Shown here: in pieces, positions 1-7,137 of the stretch
Layout: each line of letters starts with the position of its first letter
Position numbering within the stretch: position 1 is the stretch's first letter
Assembly (NCBI RefSeq): GCF_004797125.1
Contig: NZ_CP038810.1
Coordinates: 2,480,001-2,544,000 of the forward strand
Length of the DNA: 64,000 nucleotides
Source: Flavobacterium sangjuense
Lineage (GTDB): Bacteria; Bacteroidota; Bacteroidia; Flavobacteriales; Flavobacteriaceae
Reading direction: 5' to 3'
Position numbers and translations under genes: made by a program
Notes under the pieces: model-generated
Seen by the model: the letters and a program-made list of their open reading frames with translations, nothing else
Told to the model about the DNA's origin: nothing
Database searches by the model: none

Positions 1-306
1 AATGGTGAGCAAAAAAACAATCAGGGAAGCACTTTGGGTAATTTCAGTATGAATTTAGCATTCAGCAAAGATGTCTTCAAAGACAAAGGAACCGTTGCAC
101 TTAATGTCAGCGACGTATTCAATTCGAGAAAAAGAATTCAGGACACGTATCTTTCCGGTGTTGTAGAATCACATAGTGAAATGCAATGGAGACAAAGACA
201 AATCAATCTGTCGTTTACCTATAGATTCAATGTTCAGAAAAATGAAAAAGATAAAAAACCAAAAGGCAATCAACAACAAGATGACAATGGTGATTTCCCT
301 GGATAA
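1..306 (+). CDS. C-terminal end of an outer-membrane beta-barrel protein (partial)
   Basis: The frame is open from base 1, so the gene begins outside the window; 101 residues and the stop are seen. The visible part has alternating hydrophobic and polar strands and ends in an LSFTYRFN strand followed by a charged, Gln/Asp/Gly-rich tail. A closing strand of this kind followed by a disordered tail is typical of the outer-membrane beta-barrel (OMP_b-brl_3, TonB-receptor-like) family of Flavobacteriaceae. The internal ATG at 49 is unlikely to be a start, because the barrel strand pattern continues through it. A strong terminator follows at once. The ligand cannot be deduced. Confidence 0.7.
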   Translation, partial: NGEQKNNQGSTLGNFSMNLAFSKDVFKDKGTVALNVSDVFNSRKRIQDTYLSGVVESHSEMQWRQRQINLSFTYRFNVQKNEKDKKPKGNQQQDDNGDFPG

Positions 307-315
307 TAAAAAGAA

Positions 316-342
316 AAAAGCCCCGAAATTCGGGGCTTTTTC
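316..342 (+). terminator. Rho-independent terminator after the barrel gene
   Basis: A perfect hairpin, AAAAGCCCCG / CGGGGCTTTT around a short AAATT loop, lies 10 bases after the stop codon. It is symmetrical, so it could also stop transcripts of the small minus-strand gene at 361-531. Confidence 0.9.
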
Positions 343-360
343 ATAAACAAAAACTTAAAA

Positions 361-531
361 TTAAGCTTGTTCTGCGTCTCTTTTTGCTTTTCTTTCCTGC
401 AATAATTCTTTAACACCTCCGTAAATCCAAAAAGGAACAACGAAAGTTACCAAGAACATCATCAACCAAAAACCAATGGTTAAAATGGTTAAGAAAGCTA
501 AGAAACCTAAATACTGTTGAAATTCAAACAT
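361..531 (-). CDS. small conserved-looking membrane protein (56 aa)
   Basis: This reading frame runs from an ATG at 531 to a TAA at 361. The protein begins MFEFQQYLGFLAFLTILTIG and has a long hydrophobic segment at about residues 7-38, probably two short helices or a re-entrant pair. A WIYGGVKELL junction and a charged, amphipathic C-terminal tail (LLQERKAKRDAEQA) follow. The composition (hydrophobic core, basic cytoplasmic tail, clean stop next to the shared terminator) is that of a real gene, not a chance frame. It lies tail to tail with the barrel gene and divergent from fumC. No function is assigned. Confidence 0.72.
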   Translation of the reverse strand: MFEFQQYLGFLAFLTILTIGFWLMMFLVTFVVPFWIYGGVKELLQERKAKRDAEQA

Positions 532-626
532 GTTTTCCGGAATTTTTTTGAATTATACGCAAATGTAAGCTGAATATTTAAGCTAACCAAAAACAAAATC
601 AATTTTTATTAAATAGTTTTTATGCG

Positions 627-634
627 TAATTTTG
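627..634 (+). promoter_or_regulatory. possible -7 box for fumC
   Basis: TAATTTTG matches the Bacteroidota TAnnTTTG -7 consensus. No convincing TTG is seen 17-23 bases upstream, so this is weak. If used, the transcript would carry the dispersed repeat in its leader. Confidence 0.3.
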
Positions 635-641
635 CGTTGCC

Positions 642-705
642 TTTTTAGGAGCTATTTCCCGCTGTCCGCGCTACACGGTAGCTCGCTCCCATCGGGGCTA
701 AAAAC
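642..705. repeat. dispersed flavobacterial intergenic repeat, copy 1
   Basis: The element starts TTTTTAGGAGC, has a core CCCGCTGTCCGCGCTACACG, and ends ATCGGGGCTAAAAA. Related elements with the same ends lie at 32083-32170 and 53819-53983. The GC-rich core can fold on itself, and the ends are near-complementary (TTTTTAG / CTAAAAA). Here it is in the fumC 5' region, 36 bases before the start codon. Confidence 0.75.
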
Positions 706-741
706 GTAAAGCTACTTATTAACATTATATAACATCACAAA

Positions 742-2139
742 ATGGAATACAGAATAGAAAAAGATACCATGGGCGAAGTTAAAGTTCCTGCCGATAAATA
801 TTGGGGAGCACAAACCGAACGTTCCAGAAATAATTTTAAAATTGGGCCATCAGCATCAATGCCAAAAGAAATCATAGAAGGTTTTGCTTATCTGAAAAAA
901 GCTGCCGCTTATGCCAACTGCGATTTGGGTGTTCTTTCAACCGAAAAACGCGACGCCATAGCAGCCGTTTGCGACGAAATCCTAGCCGGGAAATTAGCTG
1001 ATGAATTTCCATTAGTCATTTGGCAAACCGGTTCAGGAACACAAAGCAATATGAACGTAAACGAAGTTATTGCCAATCGTGCTCAGGTTTTAGCCGGATT
1101 TAAAATCGGAGAAGGCGAACAATTGGTAAAAGCCAATGACGATGTGAACAAATCGCAATCATCAAACGATACGTTCCCAACAGGAATGCACATTGCCTGT
1201 TATAAAGCTGCTGTAGAAACTACAATTCCCGGAGTTGAAAAACTTCGCAATACGTTAGATGCAAAAGCAAAGGAATACATGAATGTGGTAAAAATCGGAA
1301 GAACGCACTTAATGGATGCCACTCCTTTGACTCTTGGACAGGAAATTTCAGGTTATGTTGCCCAATTAAATTACGGAATAAAAGCATTAAAAAATACGCT
1401 TTCCCATTTATCAGAAGTTGCCCTTGGCGGAACGGCCGTTGGTACAGGATTAAATACTCCAGCTGGTTATGACGTTAAAGTAGCCGAATATATTGCCAAA
1501 TTTACAGGTCATCCATTTGTGACTGCACCAAATAAATTTGAAGCTTTGGCTTCTCACGACGCTATTGTTGAAGCTCATGGTGCTTTAAAACAATTGGCTG
1601 TTTCGTTAAATAAAATCGCAAATGATGTTCGTATGCTGGCTTCTGGTCCACGTTCCGGAATTGGGGAAATCCTGATTCCTGAAAACGAACCGGGTTCATC
1701 AATTATGCCTGGGAAAGTGAATCCAACGCAATGTGAAGCCTTGACTATGGTTTGTGCTCAGGTCATTGGTAATGATGTTGCAATTGCTGTTGGCGGCATG
1801 CAGGGTCATTATGAACTGAATGTTTTCAAACCGGTTATGGCAGCTAACTTTTTACAATCGGCTCGTTTGCTTGGTGATGCCTGTATTTCTTTTGAAGAAC
1901 ATTGCGCCAGCGGTATCGAACCAAATCACAAACGTATCAAAGAATTAGTTGATAATTCATTAATGCTGGTAACGGCTTTAAATACTAAGATTGGGTATTA
2001 CAAATCGGCTGAAATTGCCCAAACAGCACATAAAAACGGAACAACTTTGAAAGAAGAAGCCGTTCGATTGGGGTATGTTTCTGCTGAAGATTTTGATGCC
2101 TGGGTAAAACCGGAAGACATGGTTGGCAGTTTGAAATAA
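742..2139 (+). CDS. fumC: class II fumarate hydratase
   Basis: A 465-residue enzyme that reversibly hydrates fumarate to L-malate in the TCA cycle, acting as a cytosolic homotetramer. The aspartase/fumarase signature [11 protein letters not shown] lies near residue 320 and contains the mobile-loop serine. The substrate-binding stretch [13 protein letters not shown] is near residue 97, and [16 protein letters not shown] near 186. The length is normal for oxygen-stable, iron-free class II fumarases. The start ATG gives the usual N-terminus ([13 protein letters not shown]). The gene stands alone between a repeat-containing leader and a strong terminator. Fumarate made by the catabolic operon at 42.9-53.3 kb would enter central metabolism through this reaction, but no regulatory link is visible. 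Confidence 0.97.
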   Translation: MEYRIEKDTMGEVKVPADKYWGAQTERSRNNFKIGPSASMPKEIIEGFAYLKKAAAYANCDLGVLSTEKRDAIAAVCDEILAGKLADEFPLVIWQTGSGTQSNMNVNEVIANRAQVLAGFKIGEGEQLVKANDDVNKSQSSNDTFPTGMHIACYKAAVETTIPGVEKLRNTLDAKAKEYMNVVKIGRTHLMDATPLTLGQEISGYVAQLNYGIKALKNTLSHLSEVALGGTAVGTGLNTPAGYDVKVAEYIAKFTGHPFVTAPNKFEALASHDAIVEAHGALKQLAVSLNKIANDVRMLASGPRSGIGEILIPENEPGSSIMPGKVNPTQCEALTMVCAQVIGNDVAIAVGGMQGHYELNVFKPVMAANFLQSARLLGDACISFEEHCASGIEPNHKRIKELVDNSLMLVTALNTKIGYYKSAEIAQTAHKNGTTLKEEAVRLGYVSAEDFDAWVKPEDMVGSLK

Positions 2140-2162
2140 TTAAATTTCGACATAATTAAAAT

Positions 2163-2194
2163 AAAAAAAATCCCGATTTACATCGGGATTTTTC
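2163..2194. terminator. bidirectional terminator between fumC and the CAP lipoprotein gene
   Basis: The hairpin AAAATCCCGAT / ATCGGGATTTT is flanked by A and T runs. It lies between two convergent genes and can serve both. Confidence 0.88.
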
Positions 2195-2227
2195 GATCTG
2201 TCAAAATCAAACAAAACAATAATCAAA

Positions 2228-2728
2228 CTATTTTTTCTTCATAAACATATTGGTGTAATACTTTTTTCCGGTTGTTTCATCAACTGTTACGGATATACCC
2301 AAATGAGTGTAATTACCTTCGATGTTAGCTTTGTGAGCTGGGCTGTTCAACCACGCACTCATTGCGCTTTCTGGGGTTTGGTAGTTGTAGGCAATGTTCT
2401 CACCTACTCTTTCTGCTCCTAATACCTGGATCAGATTGTTAGATCTTTGTTGGAAATAATCATGATTTACTACATCATTATCAATCATATAAATATTGTG
2501 CTCTTGTGATTTGTAAGAGATATGATTAATTACTTCAAGTGTATTCAATCCAACACTTGCACGATAATCATTGATAAGTGTAACAAGTCTCAACTCAGTT
2601 TCATTGTAATTGTAGGTAGTTACAATTTTGTTTTCAGTTGAAGAACCTTCTGAAGAATCAGAAGAACAGGATACCATAGTGAACACGATTGCTAACGGCA
2701 ACAATGCTCTAAACATTTTTGCTTTCAT
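2228..2728 (-). CDS. CAP (SCP/PR1-like) domain lipoprotein
   Basis: A 166-residue predicted lipoprotein. A signal peptide (residues 1-20) ends in a lipobox with Cys21 (TMVSC), followed by a Ser/Glu-rich linker. The CAP domain covers about residues 45-163. Family marks seen include LINDYRASVGLNTLE, SYKSQEHNIYMIDND, a NHDYF element, GENIAYNYQTPESAMSAW, and a terminal TNMFMKK strand. The two His and the Glu usual for CAP clefts (H of SQEHN, E of GENIA, H of SPAHKANI) are present. Bacterial CAP proteins are of mostly unknown function; cell-envelope or secreted roles are typical. Its long upstream region carries a duplicated 53-bp unit. Confidence 0.9.
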   Translation of the reverse strand: MKAKMFRALLPLAIVFTMVSCSSDSSEGSSTENKIVTTYNYNETELRLVTLINDYRASVGLNTLEVINHISYKSQEHNIYMIDNDVVNHDYFQQRSNNLIQVLGAERVGENIAYNYQTPESAMSAWLNSPAHKANIEGNYTHLGISVTVDETTGKKYYTNMFMKKK

Positions 2729-2740
2729 AGTAGTAGGTTA

Positions 2741-2830
2741 AGTTTTTAATAAAGTAGATGTGGGGCAAACACTTTATTTCGATTAATATTGACAGTTTTT
2801 AATAAAGTAGATGTGGGGCAAACACTTTAT
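2741..2830. repeat. duplicated 53-bp unit upstream of the CAP lipoprotein gene
   Basis: Two identical 37-bp copies (2741-2777 and 2794-2830) start 53 bp apart. Each contains the inverted repeat ATAAAGT-N15-ACTTTAT around a GC-richer centre (GATGTGGGGCAAAC). The first copy begins 12 bp before the gene's start codon as read on the minus strand, so the pair would lie in its 5' leader or promoter. Confidence 0.85.
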
Positions 2831-3051
2831 ATATTTTAATTTGAAAGAACGTATTGTTTTTATTTCTTAGACAATTCTACAACTTTTGCCGTTTAAAGTA
2901 CAAATAAAATCGATGAAATACACTTTTTTTAATTTACTATAGGAATATTTCCTACTTTAATGCATTTCGTCGATACTTATTTTATCTGTTCACAAAACTA
3001 AAAAACCACTCAAAGAGTGGTTTACATAATTTCGAGGAATCGTTATACAAT
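2831..3051. other. intergenic region between pdxH and the CAP gene
   Basis: AT-rich with no gene. It holds two facing half-sites, ATCGATGAAAT at 2909-2919 and ATTTCGTCGAT at 2964-2974. These resemble the palindrome upstream of the secreted-protein gene at 5298. A short hairpin, AAACCACTC-aaa-GAGTGGTTT, lies at 3003-3023 and may terminate pdxH transcripts. Confidence 0.6.
3003..3024 (-). terminator. hairpin downstream of pdxH
   Basis: AAACCACTC and GAGTGGTTT form a 9-bp stem about 28 bases after the pdxH stop on the minus strand. The following T run is poor, so termination is only probable. Confidence 0.55.
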
Positions 3052-3696
3052 TTAAGGGGAAAGTCTATCAATCTCCCAATTGAAATCGTCCTGGAGTTTA
3101 TATCGGATTCTGTCGTGCAGTCGGTTAGGTCTTCCCTGCCAGAATTCTACTTCTATTGGCCGAACTAAAAAGCCACCCCAATATTTGGGACGTGGAATTT
3201 CTTTACCTTCATAAGTTGATTCCAGTTCTTTCAGCTTAGTATCTAAATAGTCTCTTGACGGTATAACTTCGCTTTGTGCTGAAACTATGGCGCCCAGTTT
3301 ACTTCCGTCCGGTCTTGATTCAAAATAATTATCTGAAATTGCTTCAGAAGTTTTCTCCGCTATTCCTTTAATAATGACCTGTCTTTCCATACTATGCCAA
3401 AAGAAGGAGAGGCAAATATTAGGATTGTTTAGAATGGCTTTTCCTTTCTCTGAATTATAATTGGTATAAAATATAAAACCTTCTTCATTGAACTGTTTAA
3501 GTAAAACCACTCTCGATTTTGGAAAACCATCCAAACCAATAGTTGCAACAGTCATAGCGTTGACCTCATCTACTCCACCAAACTCCTGGGTTTCATGAAA
3601 CCATCGGTGAAATAAATTGATTGGATCTTCCGGAATGGTATTTTCCAGAAGCTGGCTTTTCTCATAGGACTTTCTATAATTGCTTAAGTCTTCCAT
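3052..3696 (-). CDS. pdxH: pyridoxamine 5'-phosphate oxidase
   Basis: A 214-residue FMN enzyme that oxidises pyridoxine or pyridoxamine 5'-phosphate to pyridoxal 5'-phosphate in B6 synthesis and salvage. The FMN-binding split barrel shows PKSRVVLLKQF (about residues 58-68) and GFIFYTNYNSEKGKA (about 72-86). The PNPOx C-terminal dimerisation motif EFWQGRPNRLHDR comes near 183, followed by the terminal DRLSP. Length and ends match the family. It is followed in the same direction, after a gap, by the CAP gene, and lies 54 bp downstream of rnz, so rnz and pdxH may share a transcript. Confidence 0.96.
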   Translation of the reverse strand: MEDLSNYRKSYEKSQLLENTIPEDPINLFHRWFHETQEFGGVDEVNAMTVATIGLDGFPKSRVVLLKQFNEEGFIFYTNYNSEKGKAILNNPNICLSFFWHSMERQVIIKGIAEKTSEAISDNYFESRPDGSKLGAIVSAQSEVIPSRDYLDTKLKELESTYEGKEIPRPKYWGGFLVRPIEVEFWQGRPNRLHDRIRYKLQDDFNWEIDRLSP

Positions 3697-3750
3697 TTTA
3701 CTTTTATTTTACGCTACAAAATTAACACATTTCTTTTGGGAACACTTTTA

Positions 3751-4656
3751 TTAAAACTCAAATGTTTTACCATCATCGGCAAGCAGCACATTTGAATATA
3801 GTGTTTCCGCTTCTTGCCTAAATAAGTCAATCGTATCGTATCGCGTACTGTAATGTCCTAAAATTAATTGCTTCACATTTGCTTTTGCGGCAATAGCTGC
3901 TGCCTGTTTCGCAGTACTGTGCATTGTTTTCTCTGCTTTGTCAGCTTCCGATTCTAAAAACGTTGTTTCGTGATACAACACATCACAGTTTTCAATTATC
4001 GGAATAATTGATTCGTCGTACATCGTATCGCTACAAAATGCATAGCTTTTAGGTTGGATTGGATCAAAGGTCAATTCCGCATTTGGAATTATAGTTCCAT
4101 CATCAAGGGTGATGTCTCTTCCGTTTTTAATTTTTTGATAATAACACGTATCTATTTTATATTCCTGAACAGCATCGACATTCAGCTTTCTATCACCTAC
4201 TTTTTCCTGAAACAGAAATCCATTGGTATATATTCTGTGTTTTAACGGAATTGTTTTAACGACAACCTTTTCATCTTCATAAACAATCTCGCTTTCTTTG
4301 GAATCCAATTCGTGAAAATATAAATTATAGCCTGTATAAGAATTCGAATAGCGCAACTGCAGCAATACAATTTCCTTTACACCTTTTGGTCCATACACGT
4401 GCAAATCGGTTTGGCGGTTAAGTAACATAAAGGTAGATATCAATCCAACCAATCCATAAAAATGATCGCCGTGCAAATGAGAAATAAAAATATGATTGAT
4501 TTTGGAAAACTTGAGTTTGTTTTTGCGCAACTGCACTTGAGTTCCTTCTCCGCAATCAATTAAGAACATTCGGTTTCTAATTTCCAGAACTTGAGAAGTT
4601 GGATTAGTTATGGTTCGTGGAGTTGCTGCATAACAGCCAAGAATGGTTAATTTCAT
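3751..4656 (-). CDS. rnz: ribonuclease Z (tRNA 3' endonuclease)
   Basis: A 301-residue metallo-beta-lactamase-fold enzyme that cleaves the 3' trailer from tRNA precursors. The zinc motif SHLHGDHFYGL (HxHxDH) is at about residues 59-69. A further metal ligand is in FCSDTMYDE near 208, and the C-terminal His motif is LGHYSTRY near 266. The length fits the short, bacterial RNase Z form. The gene starts 8 bases after the stop of the small gene at 4665-4997, so the two are surely co-transcribed. Confidence 0.96.
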   Translation of the reverse strand: MKLTILGCYAATPRTITNPTSQVLEIRNRMFLIDCGEGTQVQLRKNKLKFSKINHIFISHLHGDHFYGLVGLISTFMLLNRQTDLHVYGPKGVKEIVLLQLRYSNSYTGYNLYFHELDSKESEIVYEDEKVVVKTIPLKHRIYTNGFLFQEKVGDRKLNVDAVQEYKIDTCYYQKIKNGRDITLDDGTIIPNAELTFDPIQPKSYAFCSDTMYDESIIPIIENCDVLYHETTFLESEADKAEKTMHSTAKQAAAIAAKANVKQLILGHYSTRYDTIDLFRQEAETLYSNVLLADDGKTFEF

Positions 4657-4664
4657 TATATCTG

Positions 4665-4997
4665 TTAAAATCCTAAATCGCGTTCTATCTCATCCATTTC
4701 TATGATGTCATGAGCTTCTAAAATTGTGGGAACAAGCGTAATGCTTTTTGGAACAGCATTAAAATTTACACTATTGGTTACGAGTACCAATGACTTCTTT
4801 GCTTTGTTATGAATTTTAATCAAGTCGGTAAAAAGCTTTACATCATCCATAGTCAATGCTTTATCATGAGATAAATCAACTATTAAGTTTTGTGATTTAA
4901 AACTATTGTATTCGTGATTCAGCTTTTGATAAAACTCGGCTGTACTGCCTTGAGTGTTTCTAATAGTTGTGGTATGTCCTTTTTGTTCTACTTTCAT
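4665..4997 (-). CDS. small STAS-like protein encoded upstream of rnz (110 aa)
   Basis: The start was chosen at the ATG at 4997 (MKVEQKGHTTTIRN). An earlier TTG at 5009 would add only four residues and is less likely. The protein alternates beta strands and helices (NLIVDLSHDKALTMDDVKLF, KSLVLVTNSVNFNAVP, then a TILEAHDIIEMDEIERDLGF end). This arrangement resembles a STAS/anti-sigma-antagonist fold, though no phosphorylatable Ser motif of classic SpoIIAA proteins is evident. It is tightly coupled to rnz. Relatives are sometimes labelled ribonuclease Z in databases merely through this linkage; nothing in the sequence supports nuclease activity. Confidence 0.8.
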   Translation of the reverse strand: MKVEQKGHTTTIRNTQGSTAEFYQKLNHEYNSFKSQNLIVDLSHDKALTMDDVKLFTDLIKIHNKAKKSLVLVTNSVNFNAVPKSITLVPTILEAHDIIEMDEIERDLGF

Positions 4998-5110
4998 TTT
5001 GGGAAACAAATATTATATCATGATGCTAATTTACTAAGATTTTGTCACTATTCATTGATTTGTTCCTCCGATAATCAATTTGATGATGCAGTTCATGGAA
5101 AATAATGGTT

Positions 5111-5124
5111 TTTCATCGATGAAA
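5111..5124. promoter_or_regulatory. perfect 14-bp palindrome TTTCATCGATGAAA
   Basis: The palindrome is followed by ATACACCTTTTTTTAAC and then a partial repeat, ATTTCATAGACGA. Similar sequences occur at 2909-2974 and 35474-35502. It is a candidate regulator-binding site for the secreted-protein gene at 5298; the regulator is unknown. Confidence 0.5.
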
Positions 5125-5297
5125 TACACCTTTTTTTAACATTTCATAGACGAACTGCACGAAAAAAACGTCCAAAACCCCCGAATTCATTGATTTTGTC
5201 GATTAAACGACTTTTAAGGTTAGTTATCGAAAATATTTTCAGTCGGAGAAGTGTTGATGTAGTTTTGAATCAGAAATAACAACGAAACCAAATCACG

Positions 5298-5660
5298 ATG
5301 AAAACAACTACTAACAACAGAACTCAAACAAACATCAAATTATTTGTTGCTTTTGTATTATTAGTTTTATCATCTACTGGAGCTTTTGCTCAAACAAACA
5401 CTACTAGTGTTGTTGTAACTACTTCAACTGAGGTTTCTGTTTCTAATGAAGTAAAAACGGTTATCGCTACTGATAAAGCTGTTGCTTCTACTTCAATGGA
5501 TTTCGCAGTTTGGTTTATGGGAACTAAAAAAACTACAAACGATTCATCAAACGGAACATTCAGCAAAAAACAATTAATTAACTCTGGTATCAATACAAAC
5601 AGTGTGTTAATTAGATCTTTCTTGAAAAAAGTAAACACTCAAGGAAACGCAGTCGCATAA
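5298..5660 (+). CDS. small secreted protein of unknown function (120 aa)
   Basis: A 120-residue protein with a basic N-terminus, a hydrophobic segment (LFVAFVLLVLSSTGAFA) and a likely signal-peptidase I site after GAFAQ at about residue 32. The mature part begins with a Thr/Val/Ser-rich stretch (residues 33-60) and ends in a more ordinary segment with KKQLINSGINTNSVLIRSFL. There is no cysteine, no lipobox and no T9SS sorting domain, so a periplasmic protein is likely. The 288-bp upstream region has the palindrome at 5111 and a long leader. A terminator follows. I do not recognise the family. Confidence 0.8.
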   Translation: MKTTTNNRTQTNIKLFVAFVLLVLSSTGAFAQTNTTSVVVTTSTEVSVSNEVKTVIATDKAVASTSMDFAVWFMGTKKTTNDSSNGTFSKKQLINSGINTNSVLIRSFLKKVNTQGNAVA

Positions 5661-5698
5661 TTATTTTTTTAATATATTTTGGTTAGTTTAGGAAATAA

Positions 5699-5730
5699 AA
5701 AGTCCCGATTAAAATCGGGACTTTTTTATG
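5699..5730. terminator. terminator between the secreted-protein gene and the TPR gene
   Basis: AAAAGTCCCGATT / AATCGGGACTTTT forms a long stem with T runs on both strands, between two convergent genes. Confidence 0.9.
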
Positions 5731-5758
5731 CTTTCAACTTTGTGGAAATTATGTTTTA

Positions 5759-7069
5759 TTATTTTGCCTTTAATGCTTTGTATTTATCAGTCATTTCAAG
5801 TGCATTGTAAACGCTTAATAAAGTTTTCTTTGCTGGATCATTATCAGGTTTCAATTCAACTGCTTTTTCAAGATATGGAAGCATTGATTTAAAGTTTTTA
5901 TTTCTTTCTGCTTTGATGACTTCATATCTTTTATTGTCTTTGTCTGAAGTTCCCAATTTGTTCATTTCAGTAACAAATTTTTCATCAGCTCTTAATAACA
6001 ACTCAGATAAATTAAGTAGTGCATTAAAATAATTCGGGTCTAATTCGAGTGCTTTTCTATAATATTTTTCGGCGTCTTCAAGCTTGTTAGCATTAGTACT
6101 AATAACACCTAAGTTATATATCAAATCCACATTAGTAGGATCTTTTTGCAATGCTTCATTCACCAAACGGGTATAAGTGTCATAATCTTTAATCTGCAAA
6201 TACAATTCAGCTTCAGTTAAAATCAAACCACTGTCTTCCGGATTCGCTTTTCTGGCTTCAGCAATTGCAGCTCTTGCTTCGTCAACTTTACCTTTTTCAA
6301 CAAGAATCAATGCGATGTTTTTATAAACTGTACCGGCTTTAGAAGGTAATTTTTCTTCTCTTGGCTTTGTATGTGAACCGGCTTTTATGGCTAAGTCACG
6401 CAGGCCTTTGTCACTACCAAAATTTTCTTCAACTTTAGAAGTAGTATTGAAAGCAAAATAAATGCTTCTTTCTCCTGTATATTTCAGTCTTTTTAACTCA
6501 TTGTAATATTCTAATGCTTTATCTAACTCCTGAGCATTAACTGCATAACTAGCCGCATAAAATAAATTATCCTGTTCCGTATTGTCTAACTGATATGCTC
6601 CATAAAGCACTTCAGAAGCCTGCTTATATTGTTTTGCATCTCCAAGTTCAATAGCAAGATTTATAATTATAGGTTTTATAAAAGCAATATTTTTTGCAAT
6701 GTCATCTGCGTAAACTCTTTTCCCTGTTTTCTTTTCATAATCTAAAGCAGCATTGTAAACATTAGCTGTTTCAATAACAGATTTCGGAGTAAAAAATTTA
6801 GTAATTTGAACTGGATTTGGATTTGGCCCAAGCAATGCTATTTCTATCTTAGGCTGATTTATCTTATAGTAATTATAATAAACCTTATCTCCTTCTTCTG
6901 TTGCAAGTGTAGCTAACTTATCTAAATTAGCCTTATAATCTGCCAGATCACTTGTTGAAAATGATTCTTTTTCATAAATCCTTTTCAATTTTTTTAACTC
7001 ATCTTTTTGTGCAAAAGACGAAACAGAAACTAATACAGCAGAAGCAAGTATAATGTGTTTGATTCTCAT
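5759..7069 (-). CDS. tetratricopeptide-repeat protein, exported
   Basis: A 436-residue protein with a Sec signal peptide (residues 1-20, ending SVSSFAQ). TPR-type helical hairpins are visible at about 160-200, 245-300 and most clearly 305-365, where GVISTNANKLEDAEKYYRKA is followed by LELDPNYFNALLNLSELLLR. A last repeat includes LPYLEKAVELKPDNDPAKK near 400. Acting in the periplasm as a protein-binding scaffold is the likely general role. The gene lies 68 bp downstream of gyrA in the same direction with a hairpin between. This order is common in flavobacteria; no functional link to gyrase is implied. Confidence 0.9.
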   Translation of the reverse strand: MRIKHIILASAVLVSVSSFAQKDELKKLKRIYEKESFSTSDLADYKANLDKLATLATEEGDKVYYNYYKINQPKIEIALLGPNPNPVQITKFFTPKSVIETANVYNAALDYEKKTGKRVYADDIAKNIAFIKPIIINLAIELGDAKQYKQASEVLYGAYQLDNTEQDNLFYAASYAVNAQELDKALEYYNELKRLKYTGERSIYFAFNTTSKVEENFGSDKGLRDLAIKAGSHTKPREEKLPSKAGTVYKNIALILVEKGKVDEARAAIAEARKANPEDSGLILTEAELYLQIKDYDTYTRLVNEALQKDPTNVDLIYNLGVISTNANKLEDAEKYYRKALELDPNYFNALLNLSELLLRADEKFVTEMNKLGTSDKDNKRYEVIKAERNKNFKSMLPYLEKAVELKPDNDPAKKTLLSVYNALEMTDKYKALKAK

Positions 7070-7095
7070 TTTTTTTATTTTTTAATTTATAAATA

Positions 7096-7129
7096 AAATC
7101 ACCAATTAAAACATTTCAATTGGTGATTT
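7096..7129 (-). terminator. hairpin between gyrA and the TPR gene
   Basis: AAATCACCAATT / AATTGGTGATTT forms a 12-bp stem followed on the minus strand by TTTATTTAT. It should end most gyrA transcripts and so partly insulate the TPR gene. Confidence 0.75.
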
Positions 7130-7137
7130 CTGATTTT

